From: Aeromicrobium camelliae
GTDB taxonomy: Bacteria > Actinomycetota > Actinomycetes > Propionibacteriales > Nocardioidaceae
Length of the DNA stretch: 64,000 bases
Assembly (NCBI RefSeq): GCF_003850045.1
Contig: NZ_RQJX01000018.1
Coordinates: forward strand, 1-64,000
Direction of reading: 5' to 3'
Each line of letters begins with the position of its first letter. The first letter of the stretch is position 1. Both the position numbers and the translations under genes were made by a program. Under the pieces are notes generated by a model. It saw nothing but the letters and a program-made list of their open reading frames with translations. It had not been told where the DNA came from and did not search any database. Shown here piece after piece: positions 27,229 to 36,739 of this stretch.

Positions 27229-28599
27229 GTGACTCATGTGGCGATCATCGGAGGCGGTCCCGGCGGATACGAGGCGGCGTTGGTCGCCCGCAGACTCGGC
27301 GCGGAGGTGACCCTGGTCGAGCGCGAAGGGGTCGGCGGTTCGACGGTTCTCACCGACTGCGTCCCGAGCAAGACCCTCATCGCCACCTCGGATCTGCTGA
27401 CGGAAGTCGGTTCCGCGGCGGAGCTCGGTGTGCAGATGCCGTCCACGGTCCGCGCGGACCTGGCGAGCGTCAACGCTCGTGTGCTCCGGCTCGCCGCAGC
27501 GCAGTCGCACGACATCGAGGAGCGCTTGGTCTCCGCGGGATGCCGCGTCGTTCGGGGCGAAGGGCGCATCGATGCACCCGGACGTGTCATCGTCCGCACC
27601 GCCGAGGGCGAGGAGACGCTCGATGCCGACGGCATCCTGCTGGCCACCGGCGCTCACCCGCGCGTGAGCGAGGACGCCCGACCCGATGGTGAACGCATCC
27701 TCACGTGGGAACAGGTCTACGGTCTGCACGACATCCCCGAGCACATGATCGTGGTCGGCTCCGGCGTTACCGGAGCGGAGTTCGCCAGCGCGTACACCGG
27801 GCTTGGGGCTCAGGTCACGCTCGTGTCCAGCCGCGACCGCGTGCTTCCCGGCGAAGACCCCGACGCCGCCAACCTCATCGAGAACGTCTTCACCCGTCGC
27901 GGCATGACCGTCATGGGCAACTCCCGCATGGCGTCGGTCGCGCGCGACGGCGATCGAGTGACCGTCACGCTCACGGACGGGCGTACCGTCGAGGGTTCGC
28001 ACTGCCTCCTCGCGCTCGGCTCGATCCCCAATACGGCGGGTCTCGGCCTCGAGGAGGCGGGCGTGACGCTCGACGACGGCGGCTTCGTCGTGGTCGACAA
28101 GGTCTCGCGCACCTCGGTGCCCGGCGTCTACGCAGCAGGCGACTGCACGGGTGTGCTGATGCTGGCCTCGGTCGCGGCGCAGCAGGGCCGTATCGCGATG
28201 GCGCATCTGCTCGGCGACACCGTGAACCCGCTGCGTCTCGCTCATGTCTCGAGCAACATCTTCACGTCGCCGGAGATCGCCACCGTCGGCATCTCGCAGA
28301 AGCAGATCGAGGAACGTGGCATGCTCGTGGACACCACGATCCTGCCGCTGGCGGCGAACCCCCGCGCCAAGATGCAGGGCGTGCACGACGGATTCGTCAA
28401 GCTCTTCGCCCGCCAGGGCACCGGAACCGTCGTGGGCGGTGTGGTCGTCGGTCCTCGTGCGAGCGAGCTCATCCACCCGGTGTCGCTCGCCGTCTCGGCG
28501 CAGCTGACCGCCGATCACGTCGCTGAGGCGTTCACGGTCTACCCGTCGATGTCCGGATCCGTGGCCGAGGCGGCTCGACGGCTGCACCGACTTCTCTGA
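27229..28599 (+). CDS. lpdA: NAD(P)H-quinone dehydrogenase, LpdA type
   Basis: A 456-aa flavoprotein disulfide reductase homologue. FAD motif IIGGGPGGYEAALVARRLGA opens the protein; the NAD(P) motif is VVGSGVTGAEFASAYTGLG; GVYAAGDCTG and the C-terminal dimerisation domain (HVSSNIFTSPEIATVG, MSGSVAEAARRLH) complete it. The redox-active CxxxxC of true lipoamide dehydrogenases is lost: position 39 is Thr and only C44 remains in GSTVLTDCVPSK. This matches mycobacterial LpdA (Rv3303c), which reduces quinones and is linked to virulence. GTG 27229 follows GGAAGA by about 9 nt. Confidence 0.92.
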   Translation: MTHVAIIGGGPGGYEAALVARRLGAEVTLVEREGVGGSTVLTDCVPSKTLIATSDLLTEVGSAAELGVQMPSTVRADLASVNARVLRLAAAQSHDIEERLVSAGCRVVRGEGRIDAPGRVIVRTAEGEETLDADGILLATGAHPRVSEDARPDGERILTWEQVYGLHDIPEHMIVVGSGVTGAEFASAYTGLGAQVTLVSSRDRVLPGEDPDAANLIENVFTRRGMTVMGNSRMASVARDGDRVTVTLTDGRTVEGSHCLLALGSIPNTAGLGLEEAGVTLDDGGFVVVDKVSRTSVPGVYAAGDCTGVLMLASVAAQQGRIAMAHLLGDTVNPLRLAHVSSNIFTSPEIATVGISQKQIEERGMLVDTTILPLAANPRAKMQGVHDGFVKLFARQGTGTVVGGVVVGPRASELIHPVSLAVSAQLTADHVAEAFTVYPSMSGSVAEAARRLHRLL

Positions 28600-28617
28600 G
28601 CGTTTCGCGCTGCTGAA

Positions 28618-28641
28618 CGAAACCACACGCGTGTGGTTTCG
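28618..28641 (+). terminator. Perfect 24-bp palindrome downstream of lpdA
   Basis: CGAAACCACACG is directly followed by its reverse complement CGTGTGGTTTCG, 18 nt after the lpdA stop. As RNA it can form a strong stem with a minimal loop; no T-run follows, which is common for actinobacterial terminators. A regulator-binding site cannot be excluded, because the next gene starts 105 nt downstream. Confidence 0.5.
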
Positions 28642-28746
28642 CAGGTCATCGCCTCGGGCTGGCGCTCGGAGCGTTCGTGGGGCAATAATCCTCGTTGACA
28701 TCAGGATTCACATCCGTCACAGGCGCCACACGAATGGACTTCCCCC

Positions 28747-31700
28747 ATGCATTCACGGCCTCGGATCGTGCGCTCCGGCGCACTCGTCGCGGCAACCGCG
28801 ACCGCGCTGTTGCTCACGTGCGTCCAGCCCACGGCAGCAGAGCCCGCTGCTCCCGCACCCACGCCGACGCCCTCCTCGGCACCGGCCGATCAGGCACCGC
28901 CAGCGGAGCCCGCTCCTGAGCCGGCGCCGAGTCAGGAGGCCGACGCGGTCCCCACGACACCGCCGCCGGCCGGTGCGGCCGTGCTCGAAGCTCCCGCACC
29001 CGTGGAGACAGCAGACGACGCGATCTCGGACCTCGTCACCGTCGAGCAGACCCGCGCGCCCGCCGAGGTCGCGCGGATGTCCTCGGCGGACGCGGAGCCC
29101 ATCATCGAGCAGACCGACGTCAAGCCGTTCCGCATGGCGGGCGTCAACTGGTCCGCCGATCCTGCGCTCACCGACATCGAGGTCAAGGTCCGCGTCCGGA
29201 TCGCCGGGGCGTGGGGTGAGTGGCAGGAACTGCCGATCTCCGATTACGAGGAGGTGCCGTCCTCGACCGACCCGCTGTGGACCGAGGAGGCCGACGGCAT
29301 CGCCGTCCAGGCGACGTCCGCGCAGGGCCCGCTGCCCGATGTGGAGATCACCACGATCGATCCGGGTCCGGAGACGGTCGACACACCCGCGGTCTACCTC
29401 AAGGAGATGGACGCCGACACTGTCGAGACCGCCACGGTGAGCCGTCCCCCGATCATCTCCCGTGCCGGCTGGGGGGCCGGATCAGGAACGTCCTGCGACG
29501 CCACGCGGGGCTCGATGCGCGGCATCGTCATTCACCACACAGCCGGTGCGAACAACTACTCCAAGAGTGAGTCGGCCGCCATCGTGCGGGCGTACCAGAC
29601 CGACCACATCGTGCGTCAGGGCTGGTGCGACATCGGCTACAACTTCCTGGTCGACAAGTACGGTCAGATCTTCGAGGGCCGTGCCGGCAGCATCACGCAG
29701 CACAAGCGCGGTGCCCACGCCGGCGTCGGTGTCGTCAACGACAACACGACGGGCATCTCGATGATGGGCAACTTCGAGACCGCCGACATCCGCACGGGGG
29801 AGTGGGCCACGCTGCGCAGCACGACCGTGCGGCTCGTCGCCTGGCGGCTGCAGCAGTTCGGTCTGACCGCGCTCTCGCGGGTCACGTTCAACGGACAGAC
29901 CAACTTCACGGTGAGCGGACACCGCAACTGGATGGCCACCGCCTGTCCCGGGCGCTACGGCATCGCGTGGCTCGACGCGTCGAACGGCCTGCGGTACGAG
30001 GTCGACCAGCTGATGTTCTACTCGAACCAGCCGCCGGCACCGGAGCCGACGCTGGTGCGAGGCCTTCGCGCCGACGGCGCGCAGGCGGACAGCATCACGT
30101 TGCGCTGGAACGCCTTCTCCGGCGCCGCCTCGTACCGGCTCTACGTCTCGACCTCGTCCGCGCGCCCGACGACGTGCGGCGGCAACTGCCATGACGTTCC
30201 CGGAAACGAGCTTTCCCGGACGCTGACCGGACTCCAGCCGGACACCACCTACTACGCACGGGCTGTGGCGCTCGACTCCAAGGGACAAGCCCTGAGTGAG
30301 TGGCACGCGACGCCGTTGACGATCAAGACGTCACCACTCGTGCGGGGGTTGCGCCTTGACGGAGCCCAGTCGGACCGCCTCACCCTGCGCTGGAACGCGT
30401 TCTCGGGAGCGGCGACGTACCGGCTTCACATCTCGACCTCTCCGGCACGGGTGTCGTCGTGTGGAAGCAACTGCCAGGACGTCCCCGCGAGCCACGTGAG
30501 TCGTACGGTCACCGGGTTGCAGCCCAACACCACGTACTACGCGCGGGTCGTCGCGTTGGACGGCAGCGGGCGTGCCCTCAGCGACTGGCATCCCACCGCG
30601 TTGACGGTGAAGACCACGGCACCGACGTCGGCTCTCGTCCGGGGGCTTCGGACCGAGGGTCCGTCGTCGGACCTCGTGACGCTGCGGTGGAACGCGTTCG
30701 CCGGTGCCGCACGCTATCAGGTGGTGCTGGGCGGGTCCTCGAGCGCGATGAGCAAGGGAACCTGTGGCGACGGCTGCCAGGGCACCAATGTCTCGGGTAC
30801 GAGCACGTCCGTCGACATCAAGGGTGTGCAGGCGGGGTCGACGTACTACGCCAACATCATCGCGCTCGACAGCAGCGGGCGGGCCCTGTCGGCGTGGCAC
30901 ACCGTCCCGCTCACCGTGCGCACCCTTCCCGTGGTGCGCGGGCTGCGCGCCGAGAGCGTCCAGTCCGACCGGATGACCCTGCGGTGGAACGCCCAATCGG
31001 GTGCGAGCAAGTACTGGCTGCACGTCTCGACCTCACCGAAGCGTCCGGGCCTGCTCTGCGGAACGGACTGCCAGGAGGTGTCGGGCACGACGCTCTCGCG
31101 CCAGCTCACGGGTCTCGACCCCAACACCACGTACTACGCCACCGTCATCGCGGTCGACGCCAAACGAGAGCCCATCAGCTGGTGGCACGCGACGCCGCTC
31201 AAGGTCGCGACGCCGCAACTGACGGACCTGGTTCGTGGTCTGCGTACCGACGGCCTGCAATCCGATCTCATGACGTTGCGCTGGAACGCCTTCACGGGCG
31301 CTGCGTCGTACCGTGTGGTGGTCGGTCGGACGGCGGCCGCCGCGTCGGGCACGTGCGGCTCGGGCTGCGAGCAGAAGACGGTGACCGCGCCGACGACGAC
31401 GCTGGCGGTCAAGGACCGCGATCCGGGCGCCACCTACTACGCGAACATTCAGGCGCTCGACAGTGGCGGTCGGGCGATCTCCGCGTGGCACACCGCACCA
31501 CTGACCGTCCGGACGTTGCCCCTGGTGCGAGGACTGCGGCTCGACAGCGCCGACGGCGACCGGCTCGCCCTGCGGTGGAACAGCTTCTCGGGGGCCGCGA
31601 ACTACTGGGTCCACGTGTCGACGTCTCCGAACCGGCCGGGCGCCTCGTGCGGGTCCGGCTGTCAGGTCGTGCCGGCGGGTCAGCTGAGCCACGTTCGCAC

Positions 31701-33549
31701 GGGGCTGAAGCCCACGACCACGTACTACGCCACGGTCGTCGCCGTCGGCGCCAACGGCCAGCCGTTGAGCGGTTGGCACGCTAACCCGTTGAAGCTGGCG
31801 ACGACCACGGCGCAATCGGCGCTCGTGCGAGGACTGCAGACGAGCGGCCTCCAGTCCGACCGCGTGAGTCTGCGCTGGAGCACGTTGAGTGGCGCGTCGC
31901 GCTACCGGGTCATCGTCGGCGCCTCCGCGGCAGAGATCCGTTCGGGCGTCTGCGGCAACGGCTGCGTGGAGGCGTCGGTCACCGCGCCCACGACGACGGC
32001 GGCGCTCGGCGGCGTTACCGCCGGATCGACGCAGTACGCGAACATCCAGGCCTATGATGGGAGCGGACGGGCGATCACTGCGTGGCACACGACGCCGCTG
32101 ACCGTGCCGACGCTTCCGCTCGTGCGTGGGCTGCGCGCCGAGAGCCTGCAGTCCGATCGCGCCACGCTGCGCTGGAGCGGCTTCTCCGGTGCCGCCCAGT
32201 ACTGGGTGCACGTGTCGACGTCCTCGGCTCGTCCCGGCGCCGCGTGCGGCAGCGGGTGCCAGGTCGTTCCGGCGTCCGAGCTCGCGCGAGCCGTCACCGG
32301 GCTGCGCGCGTCGACCACGTACTACGCCTCCGTCGTGGCCGTCGGATCCAACGGACAGCCCGTGAGCGGGTGGCACCACACGTTATTGAGTTTCCGGACG
32401 CCCGCCGCCTCGACGAACGACGTCAACGTCGGCTACGTGCGCAATGGGAGTCTCACCGTGAAGGGACACGGTTACGGCCACGGCATCGGGATGAGCCAGT
32501 TCGGCGCGCTCGGTGGCGCGCGGGCTGGGAAGAGCTACCGAGAGATCCTGGGGCACTACTACTCAGGGACCTCGATCGGCACGCATTGGACGAACATCCG
32601 GGTGCAGATCACGGCCGCGACGTCGCCGGACCTGACGATCCTCGCCCGTGGTGACATCACGTTCCGCAACGCGGCCGGTCGCAGCGAACGTCTGCCTACC
32701 TCCGTGAGCGGTCGCGCTGTCGAACGCTGGCGCATCACCTACGTCGGCGGAGACGCGACCAGCTCCAAGCTGCAGTATCTGCACCAGGGGACCTGGTACA
32801 ACCACGGTGTCGGCTGGCGCGGCAACGGTGAATTCGACGTTCCCGGAGGCCAGGCGAACACCTTGGTCCTCCCCAACGGTTCCCAGGTCCGATACCGTGG
32901 CATCCTGCGATCCGCTGTGCCGAGCGCTGGCTCGACACAGCGGGTGACGGTCAACGTCGTCGCGCTCGAGGACTACGTGCGCGGCGTCGTGCCGCGCGAG
33001 ATGCCATCGTCATGGCCCCAGGAGGCGGTCAAGGCGCAGGCGCTCGCGGCGCGCAGCTACGCCGTCTCGACGATGCGCCCGTCGCACTACTTCGACGTCT
33101 GCGACACCACGGCCTGCCAGGTGTACGGCGGGGCGAGTGCGGAGCAGAGCGGCTCGAACCAGGCGATCGACGCCACCGCCGGCCAGATCGTGACCTACAA
33201 CGGCCGGGCCGCCTTCACCCAGTTCTCGAGCTCCTCGGGCGGGTTCACCAACCAGACCGCCAACCTCGCAGCACACCCGTATCTGCGCGCGGTGAACGAC
33301 CCGTGGGACGACACGCCGGGCAACAACAATCACGCCTGGACGCAGGAGGTCGCGGCGTCGCGTATTCAGTCGTCCTACCCGCAGATCGGCACCCTGGAGA
33401 AGGTGCGGATCACCCGACGCAGCGGCAACGGTGCGATGGGCGGTCGCGCCTGGGACATCCACCTTGACGGCTCACGCGGCTCGGTCCAGATCACCGGCAA
33501 TGCCGCGCGCTCCGTGTTCGGTCTCAAGTCCGACTGGTTCGGCTTCTAG
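28747..33549 (+). CDS. Secreted amidase - 8x Fn3-like - SpoIID fusion protein
   Basis: A 1600-aa exported cell-wall enzyme. A signal peptide (GALVAATATALLLTCVQPTAA) is followed by a Pro/Ala-rich linker to about residue 80. A PGRP-type N-acetylmuramoyl-L-alanine amidase spans about 233-420, with IISRAGWGA, zinc-ligand candidates H263/H264 and H392 and C400 (TACPG). Eight Fn3-like repeats of about 99 residues run from 436 to about 1220. A SpoIID/LytB domain (about 1228-1600) has GHGYGHGIGMSQFGALGGA, EDYVRGVVPREMPSSWP, AVKAQALAARSYAV and FTQFSSSSGGFT. The amidase strips peptides from glycans; SpoIID proteins cleave stripped glycans, so the fusion joins two consecutive steps. A strong terminator follows. 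Confidence 0.92.
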   Translation: MHSRPRIVRSGALVAATATALLLTCVQPTAAEPAAPAPTPTPSSAPADQAPPAEPAPEPAPSQEADAVPTTPPPAGAAVLEAPAPVETADDAISDLVTVEQTRAPAEVARMSSADAEPIIEQTDVKPFRMAGVNWSADPALTDIEVKVRVRIAGAWGEWQELPISDYEEVPSSTDPLWTEEADGIAVQATSAQGPLPDVEITTIDPGPETVDTPAVYLKEMDADTVETATVSRPPIISRAGWGAGSGTSCDATRGSMRGIVIHHTAGANNYSKSESAAIVRAYQTDHIVRQGWCDIGYNFLVDKYGQIFEGRAGSITQHKRGAHAGVGVVNDNTTGISMMGNFETADIRTGEWATLRSTTVRLVAWRLQQFGLTALSRVTFNGQTNFTVSGHRNWMATACPGRYGIAWLDASNGLRYEVDQLMFYSNQPPAPEPTLVRGLRADGAQADSITLRWNAFSGAASYRLYVSTSSARPTTCGGNCHDVPGNELSRTLTGLQPDTTYYARAVALDSKGQALSEWHATPLTIKTSPLVRGLRLDGAQSDRLTLRWNAFSGAATYRLHISTSPARVSSCGSNCQDVPASHVSRTVTGLQPNTTYYARVVALDGSGRALSDWHPTALTVKTTAPTSALVRGLRTEGPSSDLVTLRWNAFAGAARYQVVLGGSSSAMSKGTCGDGCQGTNVSGTSTSVDIKGVQAGSTYYANIIALDSSGRALSAWHTVPLTVRTLPVVRGLRAESVQSDRMTLRWNAQSGASKYWLHVSTSPKRPGLLCGTDCQEVSGTTLSRQLTGLDPNTTYYATVIAVDAKREPISWWHATPLKVATPQLTDLVRGLRTDGLQSDLMTLRWNAFTGAASYRVVVGRTAAAASGTCGSGCEQKTVTAPTTTLAVKDRDPGATYYANIQALDSGGRAISAWHTAPLTVRTLPLVRGLRLDSADGDRLALRWNSFSGAANYWVHVSTSPNRPGASCGSGCQVVPAGQLSHVRTGLKPTTTYYATVVAVGANGQPLSGWHANPLKLATTTAQSALVRGLQTSGLQSDRVSLRWSTLSGASRYRVIVGASAAEIRSGVCGNGCVEASVTAPTTTAALGGVTAGSTQYANIQAYDGSGRAITAWHTTPLTVPTLPLVRGLRAESLQSDRATLRWSGFSGAAQYWVHVSTSSARPGAACGSGCQVVPASELARAVTGLRASTTYYASVVAVGSNGQPVSGWHHTLLSFRTPAASTNDVNVGYVRNGSLTVKGHGYGHGIGMSQFGALGGARAGKSYREILGHYYSGTSIGTHWTNIRVQITAATSPDLTILARGDITFRNAAGRSERLPTSVSGRAVERWRITYVGGDATSSKLQYLHQGTWYNHGVGWRGNGEFDVPGGQANTLVLPNGSQVRYRGILRSAVPSAGSTQRVTVNVVALEDYVRGVVPREMPSSWPQEAVKAQALAARSYAVSTMRPSHYFDVCDTTACQVYGGASAEQSGSNQAIDATAGQIVTYNGRAAFTQFSSSSGGFTNQTANLAAHPYLRAVNDPWDDTPGNNNHAWTQEVAASRIQSSYPQIGTLEKVRITRRSGNGAMGGRAWDIHLDGSRGSVQITGNAARSVFGLKSDWFGF
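30052..32406 (+). repeat. Eight tandem Fn3-like coding repeats
   Basis: Eight units of 95-100 codons each begin LVRGLR (or VVRGLR/LVRGLQ), at 30052, 30337, 30634, 30931, 31228, 31522, 31822 and 32119. Each has a TLRWNAFSGAA-type strand, one CGxxC cysteine pair (CGGNC, CGSNC, CGDGC, CGTDC, CGSGC, CGSGC, CGNGC, CGSGC) and a TTYYA strand. Units fall in two classes: STS..RP..CG..C..V (1, 2, 4, 6, 8) and G..A...CG.GC (3, 5, 7). From unit 3 they alternate, implying growth by duplication of a two-unit block. Confidence 0.85.
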
Positions 33550-33559
33550 ACACCTCGCA

Positions 33560-33599
33560 ACGACGAAGGGCCGCTCCCGTGGGAGCGGCCCTTCGTCGT
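33560..33599. terminator. Bidirectional hairpin terminator
   Basis: A perfect 19-bp stem: ACGACGAAGGGCCGCTCCC (33560-33578) pairs with 33581-33599, with GT between. It sits 11 nt after the stop of the secreted amidase gene and 9 nt after the stop of the convergent carboxylase gene. It is the strongest inverted repeat in the window and would end both transcripts. Confidence 0.88.
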
Positions 33600-33608
33600 G
33601 TGGGGAAC

Positions 33609-35378
33609 TCAGGCGTCCTTGATCTCGCAGATCACGGCGCCGGCACCGAGCGTGGCGCCGACCTCCGTCGTGAGACTCGTGACCGTGCCGGCCTTGTGCG
33701 CGTTGATCGGCTGCTCCATCTTCATCGCCTCGATGACCAGGATCAGTTCGCCCTCGGCGACCTCCTGGCCGTCCTCGACGGCGAGCTTGACGACGGTACC
33801 CTGCATCGGCGACGTCAGAGCGTCGCCACTGACAGCCGCGCCCGCCGATCCGCCGGCCTTGCGCTTGGTCTTCTTCTGGCTTCCGCCGGCAACCGCAGCC
33901 GAGGCGCCCAGGCCGCCCGGAAGCACGACCTCGACACGCTTGCCGCCGACCTCGACGACGACGCGCTCACGCTCGCCAGCCTCGTCGCCTTCGGCGGCCG
34001 GGCCAGCGTAGGGCTCGAGCTGGTTGTCGTAGTCGGTCTCGATCCACGTCGTGTAGACGTCGAAGGAGCCGTTCTCCGCGGTGTAGGCCGGATCGCGCAG
34101 CACGCTCTTGTGGAACGGGATGACCGTCGGCATCCCGTCGACGACGAACTCGTCCAGCGCGCGACGCGAACGCTCGATCGCCTGTTCACGGGTGGACCCG
34201 GTGACGATGAGCTTGGCGACGAGGGAGTCGAAGGAGCCCGGGATCGTCTCACCGACGACGTAACCGGAGTCGACGCGAACGCCGGGTCCTGACGGCGGCT
34301 CCCAGGCTGTGAGCGTTCCGGGGGCGGGCAGGAAGTTACGGCCGCCGTCCTCGGCGTTGATGCGGAACTCGATCGAGTGACCGCGGATCTCCGGGTCGTC
34401 GTAGCCGAGTTCCTCGCCCGCGGCGATGCGGAACATCTCGCGCACGAGGTCGAGTCCGGTGACCTCCTCGGAGACCGGGTGCTCGACCTGGAGGCGGGTG
34501 TTGACCTCGAGGAAGCTGATCGTCCCGTCGGCGGCCACGAGGAACTCGCACGTGCCGGCGCCGACGTAGCCGGCTTCCTTCAAGATGGCCTTCGAGGAGC
34601 TGTAGAGCCGCTCGAGCTGCTCGTCGCTCAGGAACGGCGCCGGGGCCTCCTCGACGAGCTTCTGGTGGCGTCGCTGCAGCGAGCAGTCGCGGGTCGAGAC
34701 GACGACGACGTTGCCGTGCGTGTCGGCGAGGCACTGGGTCTCGACGTGCCGCGGCTTGTCGAGGAACTTCTCGACGAGGCACTCACCGCGCCCGAAGGCG
34801 GCGACCGCCTCGCGAACGGCCGATTCGTAGGCCTCGGGGATCTCCTCGCGGGTGCGTGCGACCTTCAGGCCACGGCCGCCACCGCCGAACACCGCCTTGA
34901 TGGCGATCGGGAGTCCGACCTCGTCGGCGAAGGCGAGGACCTCGTCGGCGTCCTTCACCGGGTCCTTCGTCCCCGGTGCGAGAGGCGCCTCGGCCTTCTG
35001 GGCGATCTGCTTCGCCTTGGCCTTGTCGCCGAGAGCGTCGATCGCGGCCGGCGGGGGACCGATCCAGATCAGTCCGGCGTCGATGACGGCCTGCGCGAAG
35101 TCCGCGTTCTCGGCGAGGAAGCCGTACCCGGGGTGCACGCTGTCGGCACCGCTGCGCTTCGCGACCGCGATGATCTTCTCGATCGAGAGGTACGAGTCCG
35201 CTGGCGTGGCGCCGTCGAGTGAGTAGGCCTCGTCCGCGAGCCGTACGAAGAGAGCGTCGCGGTCGGGTTCGGCGTAGACGGCTACGCTGCCGATCCCGGC
35301 GTCCTTGGCCGCCCGGATCACTCGGACGGCGATCTCACCGCGGTTGGCGATCAGTACCTTCTTCAACGGCGTCGTCAC
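33609..35378 (-). CDS. Acyl-CoA carboxylase alpha subunit (biotin carboxylase + BCCP)
   Basis: A 589-aa AccA3-like subunit that carboxylates biotin and carries it to the beta subunit for acetyl- or propionyl-CoA carboxylation. The biotin carboxylase has [20 protein letters not shown], the ATP-grasp loop [34 protein letters not shown] and [17 protein letters not shown] low-complexity linker ([18 protein letters not shown]) leads to the C-terminal BCCP with biotinyl lysine K553 in [11 protein letters not shown] 35378 has AAGGAG 5 nt upstream. The beta and epsilon subunits and the biotin ligase lie 4-8 kb away. It diverges from an acyl-CoA dehydrogenase gene. Confidence 0.94.
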   Translation of the reverse strand: MTTPLKKVLIANRGEIAVRVIRAAKDAGIGSVAVYAEPDRDALFVRLADEAYSLDGATPADSYLSIEKIIAVAKRSGADSVHPGYGFLAENADFAQAVIDAGLIWIGPPPAAIDALGDKAKAKQIAQKAEAPLAPGTKDPVKDADEVLAFADEVGLPIAIKAVFGGGGRGLKVARTREEIPEAYESAVREAVAAFGRGECLVEKFLDKPRHVETQCLADTHGNVVVVSTRDCSLQRRHQKLVEEAPAPFLSDEQLERLYSSSKAILKEAGYVGAGTCEFLVAADGTISFLEVNTRLQVEHPVSEEVTGLDLVREMFRIAAGEELGYDDPEIRGHSIEFRINAEDGGRNFLPAPGTLTAWEPPSGPGVRVDSGYVVGETIPGSFDSLVAKLIVTGSTREQAIERSRRALDEFVVDGMPTVIPFHKSVLRDPAYTAENGSFDVYTTWIETDYDNQLEPYAGPAAEGDEAGERERVVVEVGGKRVEVVLPGGLGASAAVAGGSQKKTKRKAGGSAGAAVSGDALTSPMQGTVVKLAVEDGQEVAEGELILVIEAMKMEQPINAHKAGTVTSLTTEVGATLGAGAVICEIKDA

Positions 35379-35540
35379 GTGAACTCCTTGTCGTCGACAC
35401 AGCAGCGCGGGCTGCAGAGCGAGTCTAGGGCGTACGGCGCCGGTGCCGTGTCCCAGGTCTCATATTGCGAGGGTGCCCGCGGCCGCCCCTGCGACTCAGG
35501 CGCGCTGAGCTTTCCCTGCCGCGCCAGGGGAAGTGGCTGC

Positions 35541-35566
35541 ACGAGGTTAACGAGTGTTAACCTCGT
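35541..35566 (+). promoter_or_regulatory. 26-bp palindromic operator overlapping a -10 element
   Basis: ACGAGGTTAAC (35541-35551), spacer GAGT, and its inverse GTTAACCTCGT (35556-35566) form a perfect 11-bp inverted repeat. TAACCT (35558-35563) inside the right arm lies 6 nt before ATG 35570, so a dimeric repressor here would block the -10 of a leaderless gene. The shape suits a TetR-type regulator of acyl-CoA metabolism, but no regulator gene lies nearby. It may also affect the divergent carboxylase gene, about 160 nt away. Confidence 0.72.
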
Positions 35567-35569
35567 CAC

Positions 35570-36736
35570 ATGGACTTCGAACTGTCCCGGGAACACGAGG
35601 ATTTCCGGCACGTCGTGCGCGACTTCGCGCAGGAACACATCGCCCCTCACGTCGCCGAATGGGACAGGCAGCACCACTTCCCGGTCGAGACCGTACGGGC
35701 GATGGGCGACCTCGGGCTGTTCGGCCTCACCGCCTCACCGGAGTACGGGGGAGCGGGCGCGGACTTCACCAGCCTGTGTGTGGCCATCGAGGAGCTCGGA
35801 CGGGTCGACCAGTCGCTGGGGATCACGCTCGAGGCGGCCGTGGGTCTCGGAATCAACCCCATCGCCACCTTCGGCGACGAGAAGCAGCGCGAACGGTGGC
35901 TCCCCGATCTCGTCGCCGGCCGTGCGCTCGCCGGATTCGGTCTCACGGAGCCAGGCGCCGGCTCCGACGCGGGGGCCACTCGCACGCGCGCCGAACTCGA
36001 CGGGGACAGCTGGGTGATCAATGGTGCCAAGCAGTTCATCACCAACTCCGGCAGCGCGCTCACGTCGCTCGTCACCGTGACCGCGCGCACTGGAACCACA
36101 CCGGACGGCCGTCCCGAGATCTCCGCCATCACCGTCCCGGCGGACACGCCCGGCTTCGTGGCCGAACCTGCCTACGACAAGCTCGGATGGCACATCAGCG
36201 ACACGCACCCGCTCACGTTCACCGACGCGCGAGTGCCCGCCGACCACCTGCTCGGCGACCGCGGGCGGGGCTATGCGCAGTTCCTCGCGACTCTCGACGA
36301 CGGCAGGGTCGCGATCGCCGCCCTGGCGGTCGGTCTCATCGAGGGGTGTCTGGAGCTGTGCACGCAGTATGCGGGGGAGCGGGAGACCTTCGGCCGGCCC
36401 ATCGGCACCCGTCAAGGCGTCGCCTTCCAGATCGCGGACCTCGCCGTGATGGCGCGTGCCGGTCGCGCACTGACGTACCAGGCCGCCGCGATGAAGGACG
36501 CCGGACGCACCGGCGCGGAGTTCAAGCAGGCAGCGGCCATCGCGAAGCTCTACACCTCGGAGGCCGCCGTCACCGCCACGCGCATCGCCACGCAGGTGTT
36601 CGGTGGCTACGGGTTCATGGAGGAGTACCCGGTCGCGCGGTTCTATCGCGATGCCAAGATCCTCGAGATCGGCGAGGGCACGAGCGAGGTGCAACGGATG
36701 CTCATCGCCCGCGGCCTGGGTCTGCCGGTCGAGTGA
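35570..36736 (+). CDS. Acyl-CoA dehydrogenase (short/branched-chain type)
   Basis: A 388-aa flavoenzyme introducing a double bond into acyl-CoA. The all-helical N-domain begins MDFELSREHEDFRHVVRDFA. The middle domain has GFGLTEPGAGSDAGATRTRA and WVINGAKQFITNSG. The C-terminal domain has RETFGRPIGTRQGVAFQIAD, FGGYGFMEEYPVARFYRDAK and the catalytic glutamate in EIGEGTSEVQRMLIAR. The EGTSEVQR-type ending places it among isovaleryl/isobutyryl/butyryl-CoA dehydrogenases. With the divergent carboxylase alpha subunit it suggests branched-chain amino acid breakdown, which remains inference. It is likely leaderless and repressed through the overlapping palindrome. Confidence 0.93.
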   Translation: MDFELSREHEDFRHVVRDFAQEHIAPHVAEWDRQHHFPVETVRAMGDLGLFGLTASPEYGGAGADFTSLCVAIEELGRVDQSLGITLEAAVGLGINPIATFGDEKQRERWLPDLVAGRALAGFGLTEPGAGSDAGATRTRAELDGDSWVINGAKQFITNSGSALTSLVTVTARTGTTPDGRPEISAITVPADTPGFVAEPAYDKLGWHISDTHPLTFTDARVPADHLLGDRGRGYAQFLATLDDGRVAIAALAVGLIEGCLELCTQYAGERETFGRPIGTRQGVAFQIADLAVMARAGRALTYQAAAMKDAGRTGAEFKQAAAIAKLYTSEAAVTATRIATQVFGGYGFMEEYPVARFYRDAKILEIGEGTSEVQRMLIARGLGLPVE

Positions 36737-36739
36737 GCG

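Noticed and set aside
28695..28700. Perfect TTGACA -35 box before the secreted amidase gene
   Set aside because: No -10 lies 16-18 nt downstream, so it was not annotated as a promoter.
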